Source: an uncultured Pseudomonadales bacterium (GTDB lineage Bacteria; Pseudomonadota; Gammaproteobacteria; Pseudomonadales; Cellvibrionaceae). From it: a stretch of DNA of 64,000 nt. Positions within the stretch are counted from its first letter, which is position 1; the number at the start of each line of letters is the position of its first letter. Of the stretch, positions 1 through 9,314 are shown in pieces. The position numbers and the translations under genes are program-made. The stretch lies in assembly GCA_947489425.1 (NCBI GenBank), contig CANLDL010000001.1:372001-436000 (forward strand). Reading direction: 5' to 3'. Below the pieces are notes generated by a model, which worked only from the letters and a program-made list of their open reading frames with translations, searched no databases and was not told where the DNA came from.

Positions 1-872
1 TTGATTTTAAAAAAGCAGTGGCGGTTATCCCAAGCCTTGCCATTCATCTAAATAGGGATGCCAATACAGGAAACAATATAAATAAACAAACCCATTTGCC
101 TCCTATCTTAATGCAAACTACCGCGGATAAAAAAATTAACTTCCGAGATATTTTACAAGAGAAGCTAATAGATAATGGCATTCAAGATTGTCAAAAAATA
201 ATGGATTATGAACTGAGCTTTTATGGCACTGAGCCCGCTGCTATTATTGGTTTTAATGATGAATTTATTGCATCGGCACGGCTCGATAATTTACTCAGTT
301 GCTATCTTGGTATGCGTGCAATTATCGAGTCGGAGAATTCGCCAGCGCTACTTGTTTGCAATGATCATGAAGAAGTTGGTAGTGCATCCAGCTGTGGAGC
401 CCAAGGCCCAATGCTTGAACAATGCCTACAGCGTATCATCCCCGATAACGAACAGCGCATTCGTATAGTTAATCGCTCTATGATGATCTCGATTGATAAT
501 GCGCATGGGATACACCCAAACTATAGCGAAATGCATGATAGTAACCATGGCCCAATTATTAATGCAGGGCCGGTGATTAAAGTTAATTCTAATCAGCGCT
601 ATGCAACTAATAGCGAGACCAGCAGCGTATTTAAGCATGCTTGTGATTTAGCCGGTGCACCAGTGCAAGAGTTTGTAACGCGTAGCGACCTTGGTTGCGG
701 AAGTACAATCGGGCCAATAACGGCAACGGAAATAGGTGTTAAAACCATTGACATTGGCCTGCCCACATTTGCAATGCATTCCATACGTGAATTAGCTGGT
801 ACAAAAGATACTGCCCATTTACTAAAGGCACTTAAGGTTTTTCTGACGGAAGATATACAATCTATCAGCTAG
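1..872 (+). CDS. apeB: M18 family aminopeptidase (aspartyl aminopeptidase), 5' end outside window
   Basis: Zinc-dependent cytosolic exopeptidase that removes N-terminal acidic or other residues from peptides. The reading frame is open to the window edge, so the start codon and roughly the first third of the usual ~430 residues are missing; 284+ residues are visible. Family landmarks are seen in order: [18 protein letters not shown] (metal Asp), [16 protein letters not shown] (the paired catalytic and metal Glu), [23 protein letters not shown], and FAMHSIREL near the end, whose His is the last metal ligand. The visible part looks intact. The next gene lies on the opposite strand, so this gene ends its transcription unit. 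Confidence 0.93.
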   Translation, partial: DFKKAVAVIPSLAIHLNRDANTGNNINKQTHLPPILMQTTADKKINFRDILQEKLIDNGIQDCQKIMDYELSFYGTEPAAIIGFNDEFIASARLDNLLSCYLGMRAIIESENSPALLVCNDHEEVGSASSCGAQGPMLEQCLQRIIPDNEQRIRIVNRSMMISIDNAHGIHPNYSEMHDSNHGPIINAGPVIKVNSNQRYATNSETSSVFKHACDLAGAPVQEFVTRSDLGCGSTIGPITATEIGVKTIDIGLPTFAMHSIRELAGTKDTAHLLKALKVFLTEDIQSIS

Positions 873-926
873 ATTAACTATTGCCATACCAATGGGCACA
901 GTAGCGTGCTCGTTGGATAGTGGTTT

Positions 927-1397
927 TTAGTGTATGGTTTTAGAATAAGACTCCGACATATATTGCAATATATTCATCCAGTGTTTTGGTTCATGCATAG
1001 CGGAAAAGGCCACGTTATTCAGTGGTTGCAAAATTAATTGACACTCAGCAGGGTATAAATGCTCTGTTAGTGTGTCGGTAGCAAAAGCAACTAGAGTCGA
1101 GACATCAGCGCTGTAGGAGCATTGTCTCAATACGTAGGCAAACTCAATAGCTGTTCTTAGGTAGCGTTTTATTGCATGATTATCATTGGTTTCTTTCAGT
1201 AAAATATCGCTTATTTCAAACGCATTACCATAAATGATAAGTGCTTTTTTCCATTCATACTGACAAACCTGCTGTTGGGCTTCCGTGATTAGTCGCTTCC
1301 AAACAGATTCTGCGTATTCTGGTTTATTTATAAATGCCTGTTTATGCTTGGGGCATAAGAAAGGGCTCATTGTTTTTTGCTGTGCTTGTTTATCCAT
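927..1397 (-). CDS. hypothetical protein behind a Fur-like box
   Basis: A soluble protein of about 156 residues with no family I recognise. It is mostly helical-looking, begins with a CPKHKQAF stretch holding one Cys and one His, and has no signal peptide or membrane segment. Three in-frame ATG codons cluster at 1415, 1409 and 1397. I chose 1397 (MDKQAQQK) because TGAGG sits at ribosome-binding distance before it; the longer form is possible. A Fur-box-like element lies about 30 bp upstream, which suggests iron-repressed expression. Function is unknown; a role in iron handling is inference from the operator only. Confidence 0.6.
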   Translation of the reverse strand: MDKQAQQKTMSPFLCPKHKQAFINKPEYAESVWKRLITEAQQQVCQYEWKKALIIYGNAFEISDILLKETNDNHAIKRYLRTAIEFAYVLRQCSYSADVSTLVAFATDTLTEHLYPAECQLILQPLNNVAFSAMHEPKHWMNILQYMSESYSKTIH

Positions 1398-1427
1398 GTA
1401 AAGCCTCATAGTCATTGTTTGTTTTGC

Positions 1428-1447
1428 AAATAATAATCATTATCATT
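1428..1447. promoter_or_regulatory. Fur-box-like operator
   Basis: The 20 bases AAATAATAATCATTATCATT closely match the 19-bp Fur consensus built from repeated GATAAT/ATTATC hexamers. The site lies directly upstream of the minus-strand gene ending at 927, where a repressor would cover the promoter. Iron-dependent control is inferred from the match alone. Confidence 0.6.
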
Positions 1448-1584
1448 TAAAAAGTAAACAAGGATTTAGAAAGTTTTTATGAGGTGTGCTAAATATCCAT
1501 ATATTTAGCGGTAATGGAGGCTTACTTAGTGGTTTAGGGCAGGTGTGAGGTGATAAATAAGACAAAGAGCCAGTTATTTCCAGA

Positions 1585-3312
1585 TTACTTGCGTGAGGTA
1601 TGCCTAATTGGTTGCCAGTTTTCTATAGGCTTTGTCCAAAAATAGCCTTGCCCCTCGGTGCAATGTAAGCTTTTAAGATACAGGCGTTGTGATTCGGTTT
1701 CTATACATTCCGCGACAACTGTCAGCTCTAATGCTTTTCCTAATGCCACAATAGCTTTTAGTACTATTTGGTCACTGTGATCGCTATTGGCATCACAGAT
1801 GAAACTACCGTCTATTTTTAGGGTGTCTATGGGGAGTTTGCTCAAATAGCCAAGAGATGAAAAGCCTGTACCAAAGTCATCTATCGCGATGGTAATGCCT
1901 AAATTTTTAAGCTTAAGCAATTGTTGGTAAACATTATCTAAATCTTCTAATAATATACTTTCGGTAATTTCTATTTCTAGTAATTCACCGGTAATATTAT
2001 AAGCGTTCAGTAGTGGCTCAACGACATTAGAAACAAAGCCTTTACTGTTAAAGGATTGTCCCGAAATATTAATACCAACTCTTATTTTCTTTTTAATGGC
2101 TTGCCAATCGACAATTTTTTTGCAAGCTTGCTCTATAACCCACTGATCTATTTTGTGGATAATATTTAGGTTTTCTGCAAGAGGGATAAATTGATCTGGG
2201 GCAATAAAACCTAACTCTTCATCTCTCCAGCGAATGAGTGCCTCAACAGAGTGGATACTCTCGTCTTCTAGAGCAACACGCGGCTGGTAAAAAAGCGCAA
2301 AGTACTTGTCTGGTTGTTCTAGTGCGGTGAGTAATTTAGATTGTAAGCTTAAGTTTTTATCTTTCTCTTTTAATAAGTCATTTGTAAAAATACAAGATTG
2401 GTTTTTGCCATTATGTTTAGCGTGATACATCGCTAGATCAGCATGTTTTAATAAGCATTCAGCGCTATCTGCATGACTAGGGTAGGTTGCAACTCCAATG
2501 CTTGCCCCAACACTAGAAAACTTGCCATCATATTCGATAGGCTCGTTGATCGTTTGAATAAGCTTTTGGGTCACTGTGTTCAAATCATTTTGATTGTGTA
2601 TGTTATGTAATAGCACCACAAATTCATCACCGCCAATTCTAGCGATCAAATCGCTTTCTCTTAGCAGCGACTTCATTCTCTTACTGACACAACGTAATAC
2701 TTCATCGCCCGCATCATGCCCTATTGTGTCGTTGACTAGTTTAAAGCCATCGAGATCAATAAAGCATAAGGATACTTTATTGCCTGTTCGTGCAGCATGT
2801 GCAGTTGAATAGTTTAATTTTTCTAAAAAAAGTACGCGATTTGGTAGCTTAGTGGTTTGATCATAGTGGGCTAAAAAATAGGCTTGATCGCGTGTTTTTT
2901 CAAGCCCAAGACGCAATTGGTTCCGCTCAATGGCATGTGTCACAGAGCGTACGATAAGGCCGGTATCATCGACATACCGCTTAGGGATAAAGTCCTGTGC
3001 ACCCACTTGTACTGATTCTGTAGCGAGTGTTTTATCTTCACTTCCAGATAAAACAATAACGGGTATTTGCCCAACCATGCCAATCAAGGAGCGTATAGTA
3101 TCTAGGCCATTTGAATCGGGCAGATCCATATCGCTGATTATAATATCGAACTTATTTTGCTCAATTATATTCGGTATGTCGGCAAGCATCCGTACATGCT
3201 CGCAAATAAAATGAGCGTCTTTATATTCTTCTAGGGCTCTAGAAATTATTATGTGGTCTACCACATCATCTTCTATCAGCAATACGTGACGAGACGAAGA
3301 TATTTGATTCAT
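1585..3312 (-). CDS. response regulator with REC, GGDEF and EAL domains
   Basis: Cyclic-di-GMP turnover protein of 575 residues controlled by an N-terminal receiver. The receiver has the acidic pair (residues 15-16), phospho-acceptor D61 in ISDMDLPD and K111. The GGDEF domain keeps GGDEF (227-231) and an RESD product-inhibition site five residues before it, so cyclase activity is likely. The EAL domain keeps EAL (357-359), EITES, DDFGTGFSSL and LKIDGSF, so phosphodiesterase activity is also likely. AECIE replaces the more common AEGVE but keeps the Glu. No histidine kinase is adjacent, so its partner is elsewhere. Which activity dominates cannot be read from sequence. Confidence 0.93.
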   Translation of the reverse strand: MNQISSSRHVLLIEDDVVDHIIISRALEEYKDAHFICEHVRMLADIPNIIEQNKFDIIISDMDLPDSNGLDTIRSLIGMVGQIPVIVLSGSEDKTLATESVQVGAQDFIPKRYVDDTGLIVRSVTHAIERNQLRLGLEKTRDQAYFLAHYDQTTKLPNRVLFLEKLNYSTAHAARTGNKVSLCFIDLDGFKLVNDTIGHDAGDEVLRCVSKRMKSLLRESDLIARIGGDEFVVLLHNIHNQNDLNTVTQKLIQTINEPIEYDGKFSSVGASIGVATYPSHADSAECLLKHADLAMYHAKHNGKNQSCIFTNDLLKEKDKNLSLQSKLLTALEQPDKYFALFYQPRVALEDESIHSVEALIRWRDEELGFIAPDQFIPLAENLNIIHKIDQWVIEQACKKIVDWQAIKKKIRVGINISGQSFNSKGFVSNVVEPLLNAYNITGELLEIEITESILLEDLDNVYQQLLKLKNLGITIAIDDFGTGFSSLGYLSKLPIDTLKIDGSFICDANSDHSDQIVLKAIVALGKALELTVVAECIETESQRLYLKSLHCTEGQGYFWTKPIENWQPIRHTSRK

Positions 3313-3569
3313 GTTAATCGACTACTATACCTAAATTATATTCGTTATTACTTAAGCTTAGTTGCTTTTTCAAAAAATACACTATGTGAGTAAGGCTTAT
3401 TTGGGGCAGATACGCCTATTGTATAAAAAATATAAATAAGGGTAGAAGGAAAGGGATATTTGTATATACTTGCTTCTTACAAGTGAGTCAATTTGATGGA
3501 CTCTGACAAGATATAAAGATGGCTTGATAAGTGACTAGATAGCCAGATTACCAGTAAAGGCAACACCCA

Positions 3570-5018
3570 GTGAATAGCGCAACGCAGCAAATAAATAATA
3601 CTTTAGAGCAGCAATTACAAGTGCTTCAAACACAGTTTAAGCAATTGCAACAATCGTATAAGCAAGCTAATTACCCAAGTTTAGAGGCAAGAATAGCAGT
3701 ATTAGACCGCCTTAAAAAATCAATCATTGATAACGAGCAGGCGGTTTATGCCGCGCTTATTGAAGATTATGGCTACCGTAGCGAGTTTGACACATTAATT
3801 GGCGAGCTTATGCCAAGTGTGATGAATATCAAGTATACAAAAAAGAAGCTTAAGCGCTGGATGAAGCCCTCCAAGCGCCATACTGGTTTGTTTTTATACC
3901 CCTCTAGTGTACGTGTGCACTACCAGCCTTTAGGGGTTGTTGGTGTTATTGTGCCGTGGAATTATCCTGTCTACTTAGCCTTAGCGCCTATTACAACAGC
4001 AATAGCTGCTGGTAATAAAGTCATGATAAAAATGAGTGAGTTTACTCCGGCAACAAATAAAGCGGTTAAACAAATACTCGAGTGTATTAGTGATGATGTC
4101 ATTATGATCGAAGGAGAAAGTCAGGTAAGTGCTGCTTTTTCAGCTTTGCCATTCGATCATTTATTGTTTACGGGTTCTACCGAGGTAGGTAAACATGTTG
4201 CACGTGCTGCAGCGAGTAACCTAACACCAATAACATTAGAGTTAGGTGGCAAATCGCCTCTCATTATCGACGAAAGCGCTAATTTAAAAACAAGTGTCGA
4301 CGCCGTTATACTGGGTAAAGTCATGAATGCTGGGCAAATTTGTATAGCACCAGACTACATTTTACTACCTCCTAACCTTCAGCAAGAGTTTATTGACACT
4401 TTTAAGGCGCGTTACTTGGAGTATTACAAAACGCCAACGAGCGGCGAGTCACAAGGTCATGGTCTTACTCAGATTATTGATGATAAGCACCAAAAACGCT
4501 TGTCAGGGTATATCGATGATGCCTTAGAAAAGGGCGCAACCATCCATAATATTCAAGAGAACAGTACTAACGCGCCAACTAAGCTGATGCAACCACTACT
4601 GTTTACAGACGTTAATGACCAGATGAATATCATGCAAGATGAAATATTTGGTCCATTATTGCCACTCGTGCCTTACGAGAACCTTGAGCAAGCTATTGAG
4701 TTTATCAACGACAGGCCACGCCCTTTAGCGCTTTATATGATGTCGAATAATACCGATAACACTAACAAAGTACTCTACCAAACACATAGTGGTGGTGTAT
4801 GTGTTAACGATACCCTTATGCACATTCTTGCTGAAGATGCCCCATTTGGTGGTGTTGGGCAATCGGGTATGGGGCATTACCATGGGGAAGAGGGTTTTAG
4901 GACATTTTCTAAGGCTAAAACTGTTGTCGACTCCTATGGGTTTATTCCAAGAAATAAAATTGTTTTAAAATACCGAGATAAAATTACCCCTCTTCTAAAA
5001 TCTATATTTTTTAAATAA
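3570..5018 (+). CDS. NAD(P)-dependent aldehyde dehydrogenase, coniferyl-aldehyde dehydrogenase type
   Basis: Oxidises an aldehyde to the carboxylic acid. The 482 residues have the ALDH core: VPWNYP with N131, K154 for cofactor, FTGSTEVGK, the general base E224 in LELGGKSP and the nucleophile C258 in NAGQICIAPDY. The short N-terminal region, the early KRWMKPSKR segment and the hydrophobic C-terminal tail resemble the CalB (coniferyl aldehyde dehydrogenase) branch, whose members also act on other aldehydes, so the substrate is not fixed. The only plausible start is the GTG at 3570. It is monocistronic, ending at a strong hairpin shared with the convergent amine oxidase gene. Confidence 0.9.
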   Translation: MNSATQQINNTLEQQLQVLQTQFKQLQQSYKQANYPSLEARIAVLDRLKKSIIDNEQAVYAALIEDYGYRSEFDTLIGELMPSVMNIKYTKKKLKRWMKPSKRHTGLFLYPSSVRVHYQPLGVVGVIVPWNYPVYLALAPITTAIAAGNKVMIKMSEFTPATNKAVKQILECISDDVIMIEGESQVSAAFSALPFDHLLFTGSTEVGKHVARAAASNLTPITLELGGKSPLIIDESANLKTSVDAVILGKVMNAGQICIAPDYILLPPNLQQEFIDTFKARYLEYYKTPTSGESQGHGLTQIIDDKHQKRLSGYIDDALEKGATIHNIQENSTNAPTKLMQPLLFTDVNDQMNIMQDEIFGPLLPLVPYENLEQAIEFINDRPRPLALYMMSNNTDNTNKVLYQTHSGGVCVNDTLMHILAEDAPFGGVGQSGMGHYHGEEGFRTFSKAKTVVDSYGFIPRNKIVLKYRDKITPLLKSIFFK

Positions 5019-5059
5019 AAATAGATATTTATGGAGTTTTTTTAAAGTAAAGTATACTT

Positions 5060-5087
5060 AAAGTAGCTCCGTTTTTGGAGCTACTTT
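5060..5087. terminator. bidirectional hairpin terminator between convergent genes
   Basis: Perfect 11-bp inverted repeat AAAGTAGCTCC / GGAGCTACTTT with a 6-base loop. It lies between the aldehyde dehydrogenase and the convergent amine oxidase and touches the last codon of the latter. T runs on either side are short, so efficiency is uncertain. Confidence 0.7.
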
Positions 5088-6180
5088 AGTAGTTTAACTT
5101 CTTAAGGGTGAGCTCAGCTGCTTCAAGAGCGCCTTCTAGATATCCTCCATAATGTGGTGCAGCCTCTGTAGAGCTTAAAATTATATTGCCGTCCCAGAGA
5201 TTATTTAATACATCGGGCAGACCATAATTTGGATGATGGCCGAGTGGAGCATGGTCACGTAGCGTTGCTGTTTGTGGTTCAAAAGCCCAGTCTTTTATAA
5301 TGATTTCAAGTGGCGTGCGCGCCTTCTCTCCAAATAAACGTACAAGCTGTTCGAGGGTAGCATCGGTTAATTCTTGTTGCTTATCGGCACGTGCACGAGC
5401 AGGTACCCCCATAAACCCGAATAGTGCATAGGGTCCTTGCTCTTTGGGTGATGCATCGTGTACTTCTACCAACGGTCCACGACGGCTCATAGCATCACCG
5501 GATAAGCCTGCTTCTCGCCAAAATGCGTGATCATAAATAGCAATGGCTTTTGCATGACCAGCCATCCATGTAGGTATTGCTTGCATTGCAGAAGCTGTTC
5601 TCTCGCTTAGTTTGGGTGTATAGCTAAGAGTCTCTGCTGCAATGCGCGGTGGCAATGCCAGTACTACTTTTTTGCACTTAATTACCGTATGCACGCCGTC
5701 GTTGCCTGAATTATTTACGAGAGCATCAACTTCAATAAATATATCTCGTTGCTCAATAGTGTTTGCATGACAATTGAGCCTATAGCGTTCAGTGGGTATT
5801 TTTGACTGGAGCTTTGTAATTAATTTTTTTAGGCTGCCTGCTAAACGATAGGAGCCTTGCATAGATGCGTAACCATGGCCTCGTTGTACATTGCCTGTTT
5901 CATCCTCAAATATTAAGTCCCCATCAGCATATTGCTCAAAAAAATCTAGGTCTAATTGCTGAATCAATCGTGCGATACGAGGTTGGCCTGGCCAAAACCA
6001 AGAGGGGCCAATATCAAAATCCAGTTGTACCCCTTGCGCAGTAATGGAGTGGGCATGTATACGCCCACCTAACCGCTCCCTTGATTCAATTAGGTAGTAA
6101 TCTTGCCCTTTTTGTTCCAGCTGCCAAGCTAGATATAGTCCTGCTAAGCCGCCGCCAATAATTAGCGTCTCTGTTTGCAT
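5086..6180 (-). CDS. FAD-dependent amine oxidase family protein
   Basis: Flavoprotein of 364 residues of the monoamine oxidase superfamily. The dinucleotide-binding motif IIGGGLAGLYLAW opens the protein and is followed by ESRERLGGRI, where the acidic residue binds the ribose of FAD. The C-terminal STEAAPHYGGYLEGALEAAE is the family's second FAD contact. There is no signal peptide, so it should be cytosolic. It overlaps the upstream SDR gene by one base (TAATG), which implies translational coupling and a shared pathway. The substrate could be a primary amine or another compound oxidised at a C-N or C-C bond; context does not decide. Confidence 0.85.
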   Translation of the reverse strand: MQTETLIIGGGLAGLYLAWQLEQKGQDYYLIESRERLGGRIHAHSITAQGVQLDFDIGPSWFWPGQPRIARLIQQLDLDFFEQYADGDLIFEDETGNVQRGHGYASMQGSYRLAGSLKKLITKLQSKIPTERYRLNCHANTIEQRDIFIEVDALVNNSGNDGVHTVIKCKKVVLALPPRIAAETLSYTPKLSERTASAMQAIPTWMAGHAKAIAIYDHAFWREAGLSGDAMSRRGPLVEVHDASPKEQGPYALFGFMGVPARARADKQQELTDATLEQLVRLFGEKARTPLEIIIKDWAFEPQTATLRDHAPLGHHPNYGLPDVLNNLWDGNIILSSTEAAPHYGGYLEGALEAAELTLKKLNY

Positions 6181-6869
6181 TAGAAGTTTTCACTCTGCGG
6201 GCGTAGATCTAATTCGTGAGTCCATGTTGATTGTGGTTGATGGCTGAGAGCCCAATATATATCAGCTATATCCTCAGGCTTCATCATCTTATCAGGAGAT
6301 ATATTGTGCAAGTTTCGGCTGTTATCTGTATCGATAATGCCATCTAATATTGTATGAACTACATGAATATTCGAAGATTGAAATTCACGGGCTAGGGATT
6401 GAGTTAGGCCTCTTAAGGCAAATTTTGCTGATGCAAAAGCCGAAAAATTTGCCCCCCCGCGTAAACTTGCGGTTGCACCAGAGACAATAAAAGTGCCGCC
6501 ACTATTATTTGCCATCGGTTGCATAATCGATTTTGCCAGTATAAATGCAGAGAGCACCATTGAGTTCCAGCAATCTTCAAAATCAACTAAGGTCGTTTTT
6601 TCTAGAGGGCCAATGACTAACTGTGCAGTATTGTGTACGACGACTTTTGGTGTTCCATGCTCACTCATTATGTCTTGTAGTAGGGCTTGAGTGAGCTCTG
6701 GTTGCGTTAAATCAATAGTTCTTATATCAAAATTTGGGGGGGTATTGACGGAGGCCGAACGATTTAGTCCGACGACTGTATAACCGGCAGATTGAAACCG
6801 CTTGATTAATGAATGGCCTAAACCAGCTCCAGCACCGGAGATAATTGCAAGGGGGGATGATTGACTCAT
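6180..6869 (-). CDS. short-chain dehydrogenase/reductase family protein with Phe at the catalytic Tyr position
   Basis: Rossmann-fold protein of 229 residues. The N-terminal ISGAGAGLGHSLIKRF matches the TGxxxGxG cofactor loop, and VHNTAQ matches the NAG motif. The Ser of the active site is present (VSGATASL), but the YxxxK motif reads FASAK: Tyr is replaced by Phe, confirmed from the TTT codon. A related SDR group sharing this change is known to me, so it is likely a lineage trait rather than an error. Activity as a classical dehydrogenase is therefore uncertain. It is the first gene of a coupled pair with the amine oxidase. Confidence 0.85.
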   Translation of the reverse strand: MSQSSPLAIISGAGAGLGHSLIKRFQSAGYTVVGLNRSASVNTPPNFDIRTIDLTQPELTQALLQDIMSEHGTPKVVVHNTAQLVIGPLEKTTLVDFEDCWNSMVLSAFILAKSIMQPMANNSGGTFIVSGATASLRGGANFSAFASAKFALRGLTQSLAREFQSSNIHVVHTILDGIIDTDNSRNLHNISPDKMMKPEDIADIYWALSHQPQSTWTHELDLRPQSENF

Positions 6870-7283
6870 GAAAACCTCGTGCTTAATTAATGTTTTGTTT
6901 GTCTATAGGTAACTTACCGAAGCTTGTCGATAAGAAGAACACCTGCTTACTGTAATTGTCTAACTGCAAATAATTGATTTATCATTTTAAAACAATGCCT
7001 TAAAAGCATAACTTAATTTAAGTTCAGCATCGACTTTAAGTGTTGGTTATAAGATGTTGAAGTTTAAACACTTTATGGTGAATTTACTTTTCTATAGTTG
7101 ACAAGAGTAACATTCTTTAGTTATATTATCTACCAGTAGGTAGTTAGTGGCTTTTAATTCTTTTGCTAAGAGTAAAAAATGCCAGAAACTTATTATTTAA
7201 TAGATGCATACTAAAACTGTTTTTAACAATATAGAATTAATTATAGAGTGCCATAGTCACTGTGGTTATCTTTAGGAGCCAGC
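6870..7283. other. 414-bp intergenic region between divergent SDR and cupin genes
   Basis: AT-rich spacer without a credible coding frame. It must hold promoters for both flanking genes. The only structure I can support is the promoter-plus-inverted-repeat described at 7098-7143. Confidence 0.6.
7098..7143 (+). promoter_or_regulatory. candidate sigma70 promoter with operator-like inverted repeat
   Basis: TTGACA (7098-7103) is followed after 17 bp by TTATAT (7121-7126). Immediately downstream, over the expected start point, is the inverted repeat CTACC-AGTA-GGTAG (7130-7143), similar in shape to TetR-type operators. It would drive the cupin gene at 7284 with a leader of about 150 bases. No regulator gene is adjacent. 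Confidence 0.45.
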
Positions 7284-7976
7284 ATGAAAATTAACGCCGA
7301 TTTTGACAAACGAGTTGTTGTTCATTCAGAACAAATGGACTGGCTTGATTCACCGATATCAGGTGTATCCCGACGTCCATTAGACCGAGTAGGTGATGAA
7401 GTTGCTCGTGCCACGACAATTGTTCGCTATGCACCTAATAGCCGATTTTCTCCCCATGTTCATACAGGCGGCGAAGAATTTATTGTACTAGAGGGTGTGT
7501 TTCAAGATGAGCATGGTGATTTTCCTGTAGGCTCTTATATTCGTAATCCACCACAATCAAAGCATCAACCAGGCTCCGATGATGGTTGTGTTATTTTTGT
7601 TAAATTATGGCAATTTGAATTGGAAGATCGTATTCATGTACGACTTAACACACATTTTATGCAGGCAATACCTCATAAGGCACACTCAGGAATAGCGGTG
7701 ACTCCGTTGTATCAAGATGATGTGGAAGAGGTGGCTAATTTAGATTTTGATGCCAATGCGAGTGTTCAATTGACTATGGTCGATGGCGCTGAAGTATTTG
7801 TGCTCGAAGGCGAATTGACAGAAGGTACAGACAAATTGGTAAAGCATAGCTGGTTAAGAATACCCGCCGGCGGTGACTTGGATATAAGAGCAGGCTCAAA
7901 GGGAGCAAAAATTTGGATCAAGCAAGGTCATTTACGCAGGGTTGATGAAGAAATAACGCGAGTACAGAACGCTTAA
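7284..7976 (+). CDS. ChrR-like double-cupin protein
   Basis: Cytosolic protein of 230 residues with two cupin folds in tandem. The first carries the metal-binding pattern HVHTGGEEFIVLEG...PVGSYIRNPPQSKH, where two His, a Glu and a later His would hold a metal. The second half (about 120-230) repeats the fold in degenerate form with AEVFVLEGEL and SWLRIPAG and lacks the His cluster. This matches the cupin part of the ChrR anti-sigma factor family, but the N-terminal sigma-binding zinc domain is absent, so an anti-sigma role is unlikely. A metal-dependent enzyme or sensor is the better guess. Start ATG follows TTTAGGAGCC. Confidence 0.8.
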   Translation: MKINADFDKRVVVHSEQMDWLDSPISGVSRRPLDRVGDEVARATTIVRYAPNSRFSPHVHTGGEEFIVLEGVFQDEHGDFPVGSYIRNPPQSKHQPGSDDGCVIFVKLWQFELEDRIHVRLNTHFMQAIPHKAHSGIAVTPLYQDDVEEVANLDFDANASVQLTMVDGAEVFVLEGELTEGTDKLVKHSWLRIPAGGDLDIRAGSKGAKIWIKQGHLRRVDEEITRVQNA

Positions 7977-8082
7977 TACAGTTATTGTGTGGTAATAATT
8001 TACTAGCTAAATAACTGTGCCTTCAAAAAGATACGTCCTTATAAGTCGGCTAAAGCGTTATTTGTAAGTAATTTAAAAAGTG

Positions 8083-8123
8083 ATGGCTATTGTTTTTGCT
8101 GTGCAATTAGCCATTTTCTTTTT
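8083..8123 (+). terminator. rho-independent terminator downstream of the cupin gene
   Basis: ATGGCTA (8083-8089) pairs with TAGCCAT (8108-8114), with further pairing inside, and TTTCTTTTT follows. It is about 110 bases after the cupin stop codon, in a 321-bp gap that otherwise holds only the hairpin at 8191. Confidence 0.55.
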
Positions 8124-8190
8124 ATTGAAGCTCAAATGATTATTGGTGGCTAGTGCCAGCCATAAATGATTAGCTTTTAGAGAAGGGTGA

Positions 8191-8231
8191 TGGCTTGGTG
8201 ATTTTAAATTTATCACCAAGCCAATCTTTTT
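8191..8231. terminator. second strong hairpin in the cupin-nitrilase gap
   Basis: Perfect 12-bp arms TGGCTTGGTGAT / ATCACCAAGCCA around a 9-base loop, followed on the plus strand by ATCTTTTT. It lies between convergent genes and could end transcription from either side. Confidence 0.6.
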
Positions 8232-8297
8232 CAACAGTAGAGCAAGCTCTGCGCTTAAGTGAGATTAGCTAAGCGTTATGCAGTTCAGAGTGTAATA

Positions 8298-9281
8298 TCA
8301 TTGATCGCTGCCTAATAGTTCCTCTAGTGGCTCTTGGGGTTTATTTTTTATTTGCCCAATTGTTTGCACTGTATTTTTTTCTCTTTCATCAACGGCTAAA
8401 GAAAATACATCAGGGCGTGAATAATGGCCTACCGCATCAAAGTCGAGTCGGCTACGGGGGATATCGCTAAGGTCTAGTTCAGCGGTTAATACAACTTCTT
8501 CGTTAAATACGGGTCCAGCTAATACTTCACCTAATGGCCCTACAATACAACTTCCTCCCCGCATTAATACATCATCAGGTGCTAGGTCTTTGTCTAGAGC
8601 GTAATCTTCTGGGTAATCACTTCTGGTTGTATACTGGCAGGCAGATAAAACAAAACACCTACCTTCTAGTGCGATATGTTGAAGTGTTGGTACCCATGTG
8701 TCACGATCATCGGCTGTTGGTGTGCAATAAAGTGTAACACCCTTGTCATACATAGCCGTACGCAATAAGGGCATGTAATTTTCCCAACAAATAACAGAGC
8801 CCAATTTTCCGTAAGGTGTATCTATTACAGGTAGGGTAGATCCATCGCCTTGCCCCCACACTAGGCGCTCGACACCTGTTGGCATAAGTTTACGGTGTTT
8901 TTCTAGAAGCTGACCCTCGGGAGAAAAGTGCAACACGGTGCAGTAAAGCGTACCAGGTGTACGCTCGATAACACCAATAACTATAAACATATTGAGTCGT
9001 GCTGCGATACTAGCAATACGTTCTGTTGCTGGCCCAGGTACTTCAATCGAGCTTTCAAAATAACGCCTAAAATCATCCCTGCCTTCAGGGGTGCGACTAC
9101 CTACTCGGGCGCCAAAATCTAATCCTTTTGGATAAGCAGACAAAAACGCCTCGGGAAAAACAGCAATTTTAGCACCAGCTTCTGCCGCCTCTCGTGCAAG
9201 ACGGTCAACCTTATCTAATGTTGCATCGGCATCAAAAGCGACAGATGCTGCTTGTATAACGGCTACTTTTACTCGGTTCAT
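8298..9281 (-). CDS. nitrilase (carbon-nitrogen hydrolase)
   Basis: Hydrolyses an organic nitrile to the acid and ammonia. The catalytic triad is readable as E44 (FPEAFLSAYPKGLDFG), K131 (HRKLMPTGVERLVWG) and C165 (ICWENYMP). The PKGLDFGARVG and ERLVWGQGDGSTL segments are typical of true nitrilases rather than amidases or ureidopropionases. Length of 327 is normal. It is the last gene of a run with a complete branched-chain-type ABC importer, 33 bp after livF, which suggests that the importer brings in its substrate or that the operon scavenges nitrogen. Whether it prefers aliphatic, aryl or arylaceto nitriles cannot be told. Confidence 0.9.
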   Translation of the reverse strand: MNRVKVAVIQAASVAFDADATLDKVDRLAREAAEAGAKIAVFPEAFLSAYPKGLDFGARVGSRTPEGRDDFRRYFESSIEVPGPATERIASIAARLNMFIVIGVIERTPGTLYCTVLHFSPEGQLLEKHRKLMPTGVERLVWGQGDGSTLPVIDTPYGKLGSVICWENYMPLLRTAMYDKGVTLYCTPTADDRDTWVPTLQHIALEGRCFVLSACQYTTRSDYPEDYALDKDLAPDDVLMRGGSCIVGPLGEVLAGPVFNEEVVLTAELDLSDIPRSRLDFDAVGHYSRPDVFSLAVDEREKNTVQTIGQIKNKPQEPLEELLGSDQ

Positions 9282-9314
9282 AATATTTCCCTTACTAATA
9301 TATGTGTTTTGTAA

